Source: Paucibacter sp. TC2R-5 (GTDB taxonomy: Bacteria > Pseudomonadota > Gammaproteobacteria > Burkholderiales > Burkholderiaceae_C). Taken from it: a stretch of DNA of 64,000 bases. Of the stretch, positions 18,097 through 27,532 are shown piece by piece. The notes under the pieces were generated by a model that worked only from the letters and a program-made list of their open reading frames with translations, was not told where the DNA came from and searched no databases. Each line of letters starts with the position of its first letter. The stretch's first letter is position 1. The translations under genes and the position numbers were made by a program. The stretch is taken from assembly GCF_025717605.1 (NCBI RefSeq), contig NZ_JAJIRQ010000003.1, forward strand, positions 124,001 through 188,000, written 5' to 3'.

Positions 18097-19018
18097 AAGA
18101 GACGGGGCCGCAATAGAGCTGCGGTCCGCCAGCAAAACCTACGGCGCCATCCAGGCCGTGGACCGCGTCGACCTGCGCGTCGAGCGCGGCGAGATCTTCG
18201 GCCTGATCGGCCATAACGGCGCCGGCAAGAGCACCTTGTTCAAGATGATGCTGGGGCTAACGCCGGCCAGCAGCGGAGAGATTCTGATCAACGGCGGCTC
18301 GGTCGCCGGCAAGGGTTTTCGTGCGACGCGCCGATCTTTGGGCTATCTGCCCGAGAACGTGGTGCTGTACGACAACCTCAGCGGCTTGGAGACGCTCAAG
18401 TTCTTCGCCAAGCTGAAGGGTGCCGACCTCAAACAATGCGCACCGACGCTGGAACGCGTCGGCCTGGCCCATGCCGGCAGCCGGCCCTTGCGCGAATATT
18501 CCAAGGGCATGCGGCAGCGGCTCGGCTTCGCGCAGGCCTTGCTGGGCAAACCGCAGGTCTTGTTTCTGGACGAACCGACCAATGGCCTGGACCCGCAGGC
18601 GATCCGCGATTTCTATCTGATCTTGCGCGAGCTGCGCGACAGCGGCGTGACGATCCTGATCACCTCGCACATCCTGGCCGAGTTGCAGGAGCGCGTTGAC
18701 CGTCTGGCCATCATGGTGGCCGGCCGCATCCAGGCGCTGGGCACCGTGCAAGGTCTGCGCGAGCAGCAGCAGGCGCCGCTGCAGATTGAGCTGCGTCTGA
18801 GTGAGGTAGATGCGGTGTTCGCCCGCCAGGCCTTGAGCCAACTGAGCGGCGTCACATGCAGCAGTTCGCCGCTTGGCCTGAGCGTCAGCTGCCCCCGCGA
18901 GGCCAAGCTGGCGGTGCTGGGCGTGGCCACCGGCCTGGGTGCCAGGCTGCTGGACCTGACGATCACCGAGCCTTCGCTCGAGGATCTCTTCTTTGAACTC
19001 GGCAAGGCCCGGGAATAG
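18065..19018 (+). CDS. nosF: NosF, ABC transporter ATPase
   Basis: The 317-residue cytoplasmic ATPase shows Walker A GHNGAGKST, the Q-loop region LPENVVLYDN, the signature YSKGMRQRLG and Walker B VLFLDEPTNGLD, with the switch histidine in ITSHIL. With NosY and NosD it forms the complex thought to supply sulfur for the CuZ site. The start overlaps the end of nosD. Both the ATG at 18065 and a GTG at 18074 are possible and neither has a clear ribosome site, which fits translational coupling. The nosY ATG follows directly after its stop. Confidence 0.93.
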   Translation: MNGVTNISNDERDGAAIELRSASKTYGAIQAVDRVDLRVERGEIFGLIGHNGAGKSTLFKMMLGLTPASSGEILINGGSVAGKGFRATRRSLGYLPENVVLYDNLSGLETLKFFAKLKGADLKQCAPTLERVGLAHAGSRPLREYSKGMRQRLGFAQALLGKPQVLFLDEPTNGLDPQAIRDFYLILRELRDSGVTILITSHILAELQERVDRLAIMVAGRIQALGTVQGLREQQQAPLQIELRLSEVDAVFARQALSQLSGVTCSSSPLGLSVSCPREAKLAVLGVATGLGARLLDLTITEPSLEDLFFELGKARE

Positions 19019-19019
19019 T

Positions 19020-19835
19020 ATGGAACTCAGTCAAATCCTGACCCTGGCGGCGAAAGAATTCCGCGATCGCATGCGCAATCGCTGGGTCTTGGCGGTGGCA
19101 CTGGTGTTCACCGCCTTCTCCTTGGTCATCACCTATTTCGGCGGCGCCAGCAGTGGCCAAGTCGGCCCGCGCTCGATCGAATTCATCATCGCCAGCCTAG
19201 TCAGCCTGGTGATTTATCTGATCCCGCTGATCGCGCTGCTGCTCGGCTTTGACGCCATCGTCGGCGAGCGCGAACGCGGCTCGCTCGACCTGCTGCTGGC
19301 CCTGCCGATCACCAAGCTGGAGCTGCTCTTGGGCAAATACCTGGGCCTGGCCGCTGCGCTGACCTTGTCGACGCTGGGCGGCTTTACGCTGGTCGCCGGG
19401 CTCCTGTACCAGCAGTTCGGCTGGGCCGGCCTGTTCCACTACCTGGGCTTTATGTTCAGCAGCACGCTCTTGGGCCTGGCCTTTTTGAGCCTGGCGGTCT
19501 TGCTGTCGGTCTTGAGCCGCGAACGCACCCGCGCCTCCGGCATGGCCATCGCCTTGTGGTTCTTCTTTGTGCTGGTGTTTGACCTGCTATTGCTCGGCGC
19601 CTTGGTCGCCAGCAGCGGTGATTTCGGCGGTGACTCGCTCGCCTATCTGCTGCTGCTCAACCCGGCCGATGTGTTCCGCATCCTCAATATTTTTTCGCTC
19701 GACGATATGCGCCGGCTCTATGGCCTGGCCAGCATCGTGCCGCCTGCCTTGGCCAAGCCCTGGCTGATGGCGCTGGTGATGGGGGCCTGGATTGTTGTGC
19801 CGCTCGCCCTGGCTCGCTGGAGATTCAAAACATGA
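19020..19835 (+). CDS. nosY: NosY, ABC transporter permease
   Basis: The 271-residue protein has six hydrophobic segments and the ABC-2 type plan, with GFDAIVGERERGSLDLLLALP near residue 75 as family hallmark. It is the membrane part of the NosFY transporter that acts with NosD in CuZ assembly. The gene begins one base after the nosF stop and overlaps nosL by four bases. Confidence 0.92.
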   Translation: MELSQILTLAAKEFRDRMRNRWVLAVALVFTAFSLVITYFGGASSGQVGPRSIEFIIASLVSLVIYLIPLIALLLGFDAIVGERERGSLDLLLALPITKLELLLGKYLGLAAALTLSTLGGFTLVAGLLYQQFGWAGLFHYLGFMFSSTLLGLAFLSLAVLLSVLSRERTRASGMAIALWFFFVLVFDLLLLGALVASSGDFGGDSLAYLLLLNPADVFRILNIFSLDDMRRLYGLASIVPPALAKPWLMALVMGAWIVVPLALARWRFKT

Positions 19836-20362
19836 AGACTACATTCAATCGTCGCTCACTCTTGCTGCTCGCAGCAATTTCAGCCGTCACACTCGCCGGC
19901 TGCGGCCGCCAGGACGAGGCCAAGCCGCTGGTGGCACTCGAGATCGACCCGCGCACCACCTGCGATCTTGACGGCATGCTCTTGGCCGACTACCCCGGCC
20001 CGAAGGCGCAGATTCACTTTGTCGGCGTGGCCGAGGCTATGTTCTTCTGCGACACGGTCGAGTTGTTCAACACCCTCTTGCGGCCCGAGCAGGTGCGCGC
20101 CATCGCCGCTGTTTTTGTGCAGGACATGGGCAAGGCCGATTGGGAACAGCCGCGCGGCCATTGGATAGACGCCAAGGCCGGCATCTATGTCTTGGGCAGC
20201 AAACGGCATGGTTCGATGGGGCCGACCATTGCCAGCTTCGCGCAAGAGGCCGATGCGCAGGCCTTCGTCAAGCAATGGGGCGGCCGCGTCTTGCGCTACG
20301 CCGAGATCAAGCCCGAGATGGTGGACCTCAGCGGCGGCGCGCTGCACGACAGCCGGATGTAG
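19832..20362 (+). CDS. nosL: NosL, copper-binding lipoprotein
   Basis: The 176-residue lipoprotein has the lipobox LAGC after a hydrophobic leader. The mature part shows the NosL pattern with CDLDGMLLADYPGPKAQI and FFCDTVELFNTLL. NosL binds Cu(I) and delivers it to NosZ through NosD. It usually has a Cys-x2-x-Met copper motif near the N-terminus; here this reads CDLDGM. The ATG overlaps the nosY stop (ATGA). A second NosL-like gene follows five bases later. Confidence 0.92.
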   Translation: MKTTFNRRSLLLLAAISAVTLAGCGRQDEAKPLVALEIDPRTTCDLDGMLLADYPGPKAQIHFVGVAEAMFFCDTVELFNTLLRPEQVRAIAAVFVQDMGKADWEQPRGHWIDAKAGIYVLGSKRHGSMGPTIASFAQEADAQAFVKQWGGRVLRYAEIKPEMVDLSGGALHDSRM

Positions 20363-20367
20363 CCGCC

Positions 20368-21018
20368 ATGCTTGGCCGCACACCGCCAACACCGGCCATG
20401 GGCCGGCTGGCCCGACTGAGCGGGACGGGTGTCCTCGCCTTGGCCCTGACCCTGGCCGCCGCCTTGCAGTTGCTACCCCGCAGCGCTTCAAGCATGGCCG
20501 AGCCGCCGGCCGATGTCTGCCTGATTGCGCCGCCGACACCGTTCGACGCCAAATCTGGCCTGAGCCTGCTGGCGCCGCGCCCGGTGCCCGCCGAGGCGCG
20601 CTGCCCGGTCTGCGGCATGCATCCGGCGCGCTCGCCGGCTTGGGCGGCGCAAGTGATTTTTGCCGACAACGGCGACGCGCAGTTCTTCGACTCGCCGCTC
20701 TCGCTATTCATCTATTTGCAGGATGTGGGTCGCTTCAGCCGTGGCCGCAAGGCCGCCGAGATCGGCGCGCTCTACGTCAGTGATGCGGCTAGCGGCGCCT
20801 GGATCGCGGCCGAGGCCGCCGTCTACGTGCAGGGCTCCAGCGCGCTCGGGCCCATGCGCGCCGGCAACTTGCCGGCCTTTGCCGATGCAGCGTCGGCGCA
20901 GCGCTTTGCGGGCGAGCGCGGCGGCCGACTGCTGCGCTTCAAGGAGATCAGCCCGGCACTGCTGCGCGAGCTGGACACCCGCTCGCACCAAAAACATCGA
21001 GAAAAAGCAGGCGCTTGA
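20368..21018 (+). CDS. Second NosL-like copper protein
   Basis: The 216-residue protein has an N-terminal hydrophobic segment (VLALALTLAAALQLL) as signal or anchor but no lipobox. The central part, CPVCGMHPARSPAWAAQVIF, then FFDSPLSLFIYLQD, matches the NosL family better in its CxxCGM copper motif than the gene before it does. It starts five bases after nosL. Families of this type are also found as accessory copper carriers for NosZ or for haem-copper oxidases. Since it lies between nosL and norC it may serve both clusters. The ATG at 20368 has no strong ribosome site, so coupling to nosL is likely. Confidence 0.75.
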   Translation: MLGRTPPTPAMGRLARLSGTGVLALALTLAAALQLLPRSASSMAEPPADVCLIAPPTPFDAKSGLSLLAPRPVPAEARCPVCGMHPARSPAWAAQVIFADNGDAQFFDSPLSLFIYLQDVGRFSRGRKAAEIGALYVSDAASGAWIAAEAAVYVQGSSALGPMRAGNLPAFADAASAQRFAGERGGRLLRFKEISPALLRELDTRSHQKHREKAGA

Positions 21019-21111
21019 GCAGCGCAAGCGGTTTTCCTTATTCCGGTTCAAGGAAGTGCCCGTGACAAATCCCTAGTCTTGCGGCATCTGCAACAGACCT
21101 TGAGGACCATC

Positions 21112-21537
21112 ATGAGCCGAGGCTTCACCAGCCAGATGGCGCGGAACATTTTTTACGGAGGAACCCTCTTCTTCGTGCTCTTGTTTGCCGCGCTGATCTT
21201 TGACTCCGAGCAAAAAATCCCCAAACGCTCCAATGCCGGCGAACTGACGCCGGCCGTGGTGCGCGGCAAGCATATCTGGGAGACCCGCAACTGCATCGGC
21301 TGCCACACCCTGCTCGGCGAAGGCGCCTATTTCGCACCCGAGTTGGGCAATGTCTACAAGCGCCGTGGGCCGGATTTCATCAAGGCTTGGATCAAGTCCC
21401 AGCCGACCGGTGCGCCGGGTCGCCGCCAAATGCCCAACTTCCAGCTGAACGATCAGCAGCTCGACGATCTGGTCGAGTTTCTGCGCTGGACCAATGGCAT
21501 CGACAACGAAAAGTGGCCTCCAAACATTGAGGGCTGA
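21112..21537 (+). CDS. norC: Nitric oxide reductase subunit C
   Basis: The 141-residue subunit has one N-terminal membrane anchor (NIFYGGTLFFVLLFAALIF, residues 12-30) and a periplasmic haem c domain with CIGCH at residues 61-65 and GRRQMPNF carrying the methionine ligand. NorC takes electrons from periplasmic donors and passes them to NorB. The ATG at 21112 fits the family start and has GAGGA upstream. norB follows nine bases after its stop. No perfect FNR-type palindrome was found directly before this gene, so it may be read from nosZ or a weaker promoter. Confidence 0.96.
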   Translation: MSRGFTSQMARNIFYGGTLFFVLLFAALIFDSEQKIPKRSNAGELTPAVVRGKHIWETRNCIGCHTLLGEGAYFAPELGNVYKRRGPDFIKAWIKSQPTGAPGRRQMPNFQLNDQQLDDLVEFLRWTNGIDNEKWPPNIEG

Positions 21538-22971
<1,434 letters not shown>

Positions 22972-22991
22972 GCCAAGTCAGCGTGCTTGTC

Positions 22992-23801
22992 ATGGAAATG
23001 CACAGCGCCAGGCAGTTGCAAGAACTGCCTTATTACGAAGCTCAGGGCGAGGAATGCCGGCTGTTCGAGCATGCCCATACCAGCCGGCTGCCGCTGCTGA
23101 TCAAGGGCCCGACCGGCTGCGGCAAGACGCGCTTGGTCGAGCATATGGCAGCGCGCCTGGGGCGGCCGCTGATCACGGTCAGCTGCCATGACGACCTCAG
23201 CGCCGCCGACCTGGTCGGCCGCCACTTGATACAGGGAGGCGACACCCGCTGGTTCGATGGCCCGCTGACCCGGGCCGTTAGAGAGGGGGCGATCTGCTAT
23301 CTGGACGAAGTGGTCGAGGCGCGCAAGGACACGACCGTGGTCCTGCATCCCTTGGCCGATGACCGCCGCATGTTGGCCGTCGAGCGCACCGGCGAGTTGC
23401 TGCAGGCGGCGCCCGGCTTCATGCTGGTGATCAGCTACAACCCCGGCTATCAGAACCTGCTCAAGGGGCTCAAGCCCAGCACCCGCCAGCGCTTTGTCGC
23501 CCTGGGGCTGGACTACCCGGCACCCGCCATCGAGCGCGCCATCGTCGCCGCCGAGAGCGGCTGCACGGAGGCGGTCGCGGCTCAGTTGGTGAGCCTGGCC
23601 CAGGCCCTGCGCCGTCTGACCGCCCAAGACCTGGAGGAAACCGTCAGCACCCGTTTGCTGGTGATGGCTGCCCGCCTGCACAGGGCCGGGCTGGCCCTGC
23701 TGCCGGCTTGCCGGGCCGCCATCATCGACGCGCTGACCGATGAGGCCGACACCAGCGCCGCTCTGCATGAGGTGCTGCGCGCGGTGATCGGCGATGGCTG
23801 A
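22992..23801 (+). CDS. norQ: NorQ, MoxR-type AAA+ ATPase for NorCB activation
   Basis: The 269-residue protein (from the ATG chosen) has Walker A GPTGCGKT at residues 39-46 and Walker B ICYLDEVVEA, with the NorQ/CbbQ hallmark near NPGYQ. NorQ works with the VWA protein NorD to insert the non-haem iron into NorB. A TTG at 22968 overlaps the norB stop (TTGA) and would add eight residues; both starts remain possible. The next gene overlaps its end by eight bases. Confidence 0.92.
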   Translation: MEMHSARQLQELPYYEAQGEECRLFEHAHTSRLPLLIKGPTGCGKTRLVEHMAARLGRPLITVSCHDDLSAADLVGRHLIQGGDTRWFDGPLTRAVREGAICYLDEVVEARKDTTVVLHPLADDRRMLAVERTGELLQAAPGFMLVISYNPGYQNLLKGLKPSTRQRFVALGLDYPAPAIERAIVAAESGCTEAVAAQLVSLAQALRRLTAQDLEETVSTRLLVMAARLHRAGLALLPACRAAIIDALTDEADTSAALHEVLRAVIGDG

Positions 23802-24783
23802 CACCCCGCAAGCGCACCACCACAGCCGGCAACTGCAGCGGCGGCGGCGCGTGACGCAGGGCTGCTTCTTCGCCCTCTTCCTGCTGGCTCCGGCCTTGAA
23901 CCTGCTGCGCTTCGATCTGAACGAAACCCAGCTCTGGGTGCTGGGCCAGCCTTGGAGCCTTGGCATAGACGCCTTGCAGCGCGGCCAAGTCAGTGCCAAT
24001 GAAGCGGCCATCAGCCTGATTCTGCGCGGCATCCTGCCGGGTCTGGCCCTGGTGGCGCTGTTCCTGGGCGTCGCCTGGCGCTGGGGCCGGCTCTACTGCG
24101 GCTGGCTATGCCCGCATTTCTCGCTGGTTGAGGGCTTGAATGCGCTGCTGCACAAGGCCTGCGGCAAGTTCAGCCTGTGGGACGCCCAGCCCAGCCTGCG
24201 GCCGGGCGAACAGACGCAGCGGCGCTGGTGGCCGATCTACGCATTCAGTTGCGCCAGCTTTGGTTTCCTCTGGGCCATCACCTTGCTGACCTATCTGCTG
24301 CCGCCACAGGCGATCTGGGGCGGCCTGCTCCAGGGCACGCTCACCGTCAATCAAAGCCGCTTCATCCTGATTGCAGGCAGCGCCTTCACGCTGGAGCTTC
24401 TGTTTGCCCGCCATCTGTTTTGCCGCTTCGGCTGCGCTGTGGGTCTGTTCCAGAGCCTGGCCTGGATGGCCAATCCGCGTGCCTTGGTTGTGGCCTTCAA
24501 GCGCGAGCGCGCCAGCGACTGCCGGACCTGCAGCACCGAGCATGCGCCCGCAGGCAGCGCATGCGACAGCGTCTGCCCGATGCGGCTGCGGCCACGCCAG
24601 ATCAAGCGCTTGATGTTTTCTTGCGTGCAATGCGGCCGCTGCGTCGACCAATGCGCCGAATCCCAGCAGGGCCAGGCCCAGCTGCCAGAGCCGCAACTGG
24701 AGTGGACGGTTGGGCTGGAAGCCTTGCGCGAGACGCTCAAACAGCAAAAACAAGCGCAACAACACAATAAATCACCACAATAA
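23794..24783 (+). CDS. NosR/CcoG-like membrane iron-sulfur protein inside the nor operon
   Basis: The 329-residue protein has about four to five hydrophobic segments and three cysteine groups: YCGWLCPHFS (about residue 104), FCRFGCAVG (about 210), and a ferredoxin-like end with CRTC, ACDSVCP and CVQCGRCVDQC (about 246-285). The first two match the CxxxCP motifs of NosR and CcoG/RdxA. CcoG-type proteins handle copper or redox tasks for haem-copper enzymes. The gene sits between norQ and norD, overlapping norQ, so a job in NorCB maturation or electron supply is inferred. It lacks the FMN domain of NosR. No accepted symbol is known to me. Confidence 0.75.
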   Translation: MADTPQAHHHSRQLQRRRRVTQGCFFALFLLAPALNLLRFDLNETQLWVLGQPWSLGIDALQRGQVSANEAAISLILRGILPGLALVALFLGVAWRWGRLYCGWLCPHFSLVEGLNALLHKACGKFSLWDAQPSLRPGEQTQRRWWPIYAFSCASFGFLWAITLLTYLLPPQAIWGGLLQGTLTVNQSRFILIAGSAFTLELLFARHLFCRFGCAVGLFQSLAWMANPRALVVAFKRERASDCRTCSTEHAPAGSACDSVCPMRLRPRQIKRLMFSCVQCGRCVDQCAESQQGQAQLPEPQLEWTVGLEALRETLKQQKQAQQHNKSPQ

Positions 24784-24802
24784 ACCGTCAGGGTCAAGCG
24801 CT

Positions 24803-26704
24803 ATGGAAGAGTGGATAGGCGAACGCTGGCACCGTTTCATCAACGGGGCGGCCGATCGCAGCTGCGCGGCGGCGGCCGTCGAATTGCCGGCCATGCAGCA
24901 GGCCGTGGGCCTGCTCTACCGCGCCGCCGGCGGCGGCCATGGCGTGCGCATCGTGCCGGCCGCTGACATGCGCATCGGTGGCCCGCGCAGCTGGCTGCAA
25001 CGCCTGGCCGGCAGCGGCACACGCGCCGCCCTGCCACGCCTGGACGCCGAGACTCTGGCCTTGCCGCCACGTATCGCCCTGTTCGCCCAAGTCGAATTGA
25101 ACCGTGACCTCTACCTCTGGCTGGCGGCCTTGGCTGCCTGCTTCGAGACCAGCGAAGCACCGGCCGCCTGGGCGAGCGACAACCTCGCCGCCTGCCGCCT
25201 GGCCCTGCAACGCTGCCCGGGCCTGCGGCCGCGCTGGCTGCTTCTGCGGGACGCGCATCTGGCGCAGCGTCGCGTCGAGGCAAGAGCGCTGCGCTCGCCC
25301 GAGGCGCAGGCGGCCGAAGCGCGCCTGCAAACCCTGTTGATGGCCGAGCCGGAACAGGCCTTCGCCCGTGGCTACTTTGACAACTTTGACGCCGACGCCA
25401 CCCTGCTGGCCCCGGTCTGGCTCTGGCTGCAAGCCCTGCCCGCAGGCTCGGCTTTGGCGGCCGGCCAAGCCCGCGAGGCGAAGGCGGGCAGCGGCGCGAA
25501 CGCCGCGAACGGCGCTAACAGCATTCAGCCCGAGCAGCAAGAACAAGAAAAAAAGCGCCGCCGAACCCGCGCCGCCAAGCCGGCCTCACAGAGGGCACCG
25601 CTCTTGCTGGCTTCCAAGGCCGAATCGCTGCGCAGCTGGAGCGAGCATGTGCCGCTGGACCGCGCCAGCGACGATGAGACGGACCCGGAAGAGGCACGCG
25701 CCGCCGCCGACGATATGGAGGAGCTGACGCTGGCGCGCCAAGGCTCGGCCAGCGCCGCACGCATCAAATTCGACCTCGACCTGCCCAGCGCCAGTGCCGA
25801 CGATCTGCCACTGGGCGCGGGCGAGTCGCTGCCCGAGTGGGACTGGAAGCGCCAATGTCTACTGCCCGATCATTGCCGGGTGCAGACCTTGGTGGCACGG
25901 CCGGGCGGCGCGCCCTTCCTGCCTCCCACTGCCCTGCGTCAGACCGCGCGCCGCCTGCGCCGCCGTCTCGAAACCCTGCGCGCCGCCCCACAGTGGCAAC
26001 ACGGCTGCAGCGAAGGCGAATCGCTGGATCTGGACGCCTGGGTGCGCCATCTGGCCGGCTTGCGCGCGGGCAGCAGCCCTGACCCGCAGGTCTGGGCCCG
26101 CCACCAGCGTGGCGAACGCAGCCTGGCGACCTTGTTGCTGGCCGATCTGTCCCTGTCCACCGACGCCTACGCCAACAACGAACAGCGGGTGATCGACGTG
26201 ATCCGTGACGCGCTCTATGTCTTCGGCGAGGCCTTGCAGGGCTGTGGCGACCCCTTCGCCATGCTGGGCTTCAGCTCGGTGCGGCGCAGCCAGGTACGCA
26301 TCCATCAGCTCAAGGGTTTCGACGAGGCTTGGGGGCGCGCGGTGCAAAGCCGCGTCGGCGCTATCAAACCCGGCTACTACACCCGTATGGGTGCGGCAAT
26401 TCGCCTCGCCACCCGCCGGCTGCAACAGCGCCCCGAACGCCAGCGCCTGCTGCTGCTCTTGACGGACGGCAAGCCCAATGACCTGGATGTCTACGAGGGC
26501 CGCTGGGGCATCGAGGACACCCGCGAGGCGGTGCGCGAGGCCCGCCGGGCCGGCCTGCAGCCCTTTTGCCTGAGCATCGACGAGCAGGCCCAGGACTATC
26601 TGCCCCATCTATTCGGCCACCAAGGCTGGGCCCGCGTGGCCCGACCGACCGAACTGCCGCTGCGCCTGGCCGGGATCTACAGCCGCTTGACACGATGCCT
26701 TTAA
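24803..26704 (+). CDS. norD: NorD, VWA-domain protein for NorCB activation
   Basis: The 633-residue cytoplasmic protein has an alpha-helical N-terminal half, a charged low-complexity linker (about residues 220-300) and a C-terminal von Willebrand A domain. The MIDAS motif is LLADLSLST (D-x-S-x-S), followed by the threonine region YTRMGAAIR and LLLLTDGKPND. It pairs with NorQ, as in the CbbQO chaperone class. The ATG lies 19 bases after the previous stop. A 10-bp stem-loop follows its end. Length agrees with the family. Confidence 0.92.
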   Translation: MEEWIGERWHRFINGAADRSCAAAAVELPAMQQAVGLLYRAAGGGHGVRIVPAADMRIGGPRSWLQRLAGSGTRAALPRLDAETLALPPRIALFAQVELNRDLYLWLAALAACFETSEAPAAWASDNLAACRLALQRCPGLRPRWLLLRDAHLAQRRVEARALRSPEAQAAEARLQTLLMAEPEQAFARGYFDNFDADATLLAPVWLWLQALPAGSALAAGQAREAKAGSGANAANGANSIQPEQQEQEKKRRRTRAAKPASQRAPLLLASKAESLRSWSEHVPLDRASDDETDPEEARAAADDMEELTLARQGSASAARIKFDLDLPSASADDLPLGAGESLPEWDWKRQCLLPDHCRVQTLVARPGGAPFLPPTALRQTARRLRRRLETLRAAPQWQHGCSEGESLDLDAWVRHLAGLRAGSSPDPQVWARHQRGERSLATLLLADLSLSTDAYANNEQRVIDVIRDALYVFGEALQGCGDPFAMLGFSSVRRSQVRIHQLKGFDEAWGRAVQSRVGAIKPGYYTRMGAAIRLATRRLQQRPERQRLLLLLTDGKPNDLDVYEGRWGIEDTREAVREARRAGLQPFCLSIDEQAQDYLPHLFGHQGWARVARPTELPLRLAGIYSRLTRCL

Positions 26705-26708
26705 GCCC

Positions 26709-26737
26709 CTGCCGGGCGGCGATGCGACGCCCGGCAG
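26709..26737 (+). terminator. Stem-loop after norD
   Basis: CTGCCGGGCG (26709-26718) pairs perfectly with CGCCCGGCAG (26728-26737) around a 9-base loop. No T-tract follows, so it may stabilise the nor mRNA or reduce read-through into the regulator gene 40 bases on. Confidence 0.5.
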
Positions 26738-26776
26738 CCCCTGACCCAAAAAACCAACATAAAACGGAGCAACGCT

Positions 26777-27484
26777 ATGGATATGCGCGCCTTTGACCTA
26801 GCTCGTTACCTCAGCGTTCTGCCCCTGTTCACCGACCTCAGCGCGCCCGAGCTGACAAGGCTGGCGCAAGGATGCAGCTTGCGGCGATTGACGCGCGGCG
26901 ACCCGGTGTTTCGCGTCGGCCAGCCCTGCGAAGAGTTCCATGTCACCGTCACCGGTCAGGTCAAACTCTTCGCCATTTCTCCCAGCGGCCAGGAGAAAGT
27001 GATCGAGCTGGTCGGCCCGGGTCAAAGCTTTGCCGAGGCGCTGATGTTCACCGGGCAGCCCTACATCATCAATGCCCAGGCGCTGACCGACACCTTGCTT
27101 TTGTCGGTCGCCAAGCGGGCGGTGCTGACCGAGATCGAACATGACAGCCGCTTTGCCCTGCGCATGTTGGCCGGCATTTCACGCCGCTTGCACGGTTTGG
27201 TCCACGATGTCCAGGCCTACGCGCTGCACAGCGGGGTGCAGCGTGTGATCGGCTACCTGTTGCGCGACCGGCTGGCCGAAGATCAGGTCGACGGCGAGGT
27301 TGTCACGGTGTCACTGCAGGTCAGCAAGGCCACCATCGCTTCGCGCCTGAGCCTGACACCCGAATACTTTTCACGCGTGTTGCATGAGTTAGAGGTGGCG
27401 GGCCTGATTGAGGTGGACAAGCGTGACATCCACATCCTCGACACGGCCTTGCTGGCCGCCTACACCGGCGCGCAACAAAGCTGA
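26777..27484 (+). CDS. dnr: CRP/FNR-family regulator, Dnr/NnrR type
   Basis: The 235-residue protein has a cyclic-nucleotide-binding fold (residues 15-130), a dimer helix and a winged helix with SKATIASRLSLTPEYFSRVLHEL. It lacks the FNR N-terminal cysteine cluster, as expected for the Dnr branch, which senses NO through haem in its sensor domain. It closes the nor cluster and is about as long as its paralogue encoded at 40055-40756, with nearly the same HTH. The recognition helix should read TTGA-N6-TCAA boxes such as those at 11887 and 36328. CGGAG lies before the ATG. NO sensing is inferred from family and neighbours. Confidence 0.85.
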   Translation: MDMRAFDLARYLSVLPLFTDLSAPELTRLAQGCSLRRLTRGDPVFRVGQPCEEFHVTVTGQVKLFAISPSGQEKVIELVGPGQSFAEALMFTGQPYIINAQALTDTLLLSVAKRAVLTEIEHDSRFALRMLAGISRRLHGLVHDVQAYALHSGVQRVIGYLLRDRLAEDQVDGEVVTVSLQVSKATIASRLSLTPEYFSRVLHELEVAGLIEVDKRDIHILDTALLAAYTGAQQS

Positions 27485-27532
27485 AGTGCGGCGGGCACGC
27501 CCAAAAAATAGATGCCGTCGCTCGGCGGCTGC

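Noticed and set aside
21019-21111. FNR/Dnr box before norC
   Set aside because: TTATTCCGGTTCAA keeps only one good half-site, and CTTGAGCAGCGCAAG has the wrong spacing for the family.
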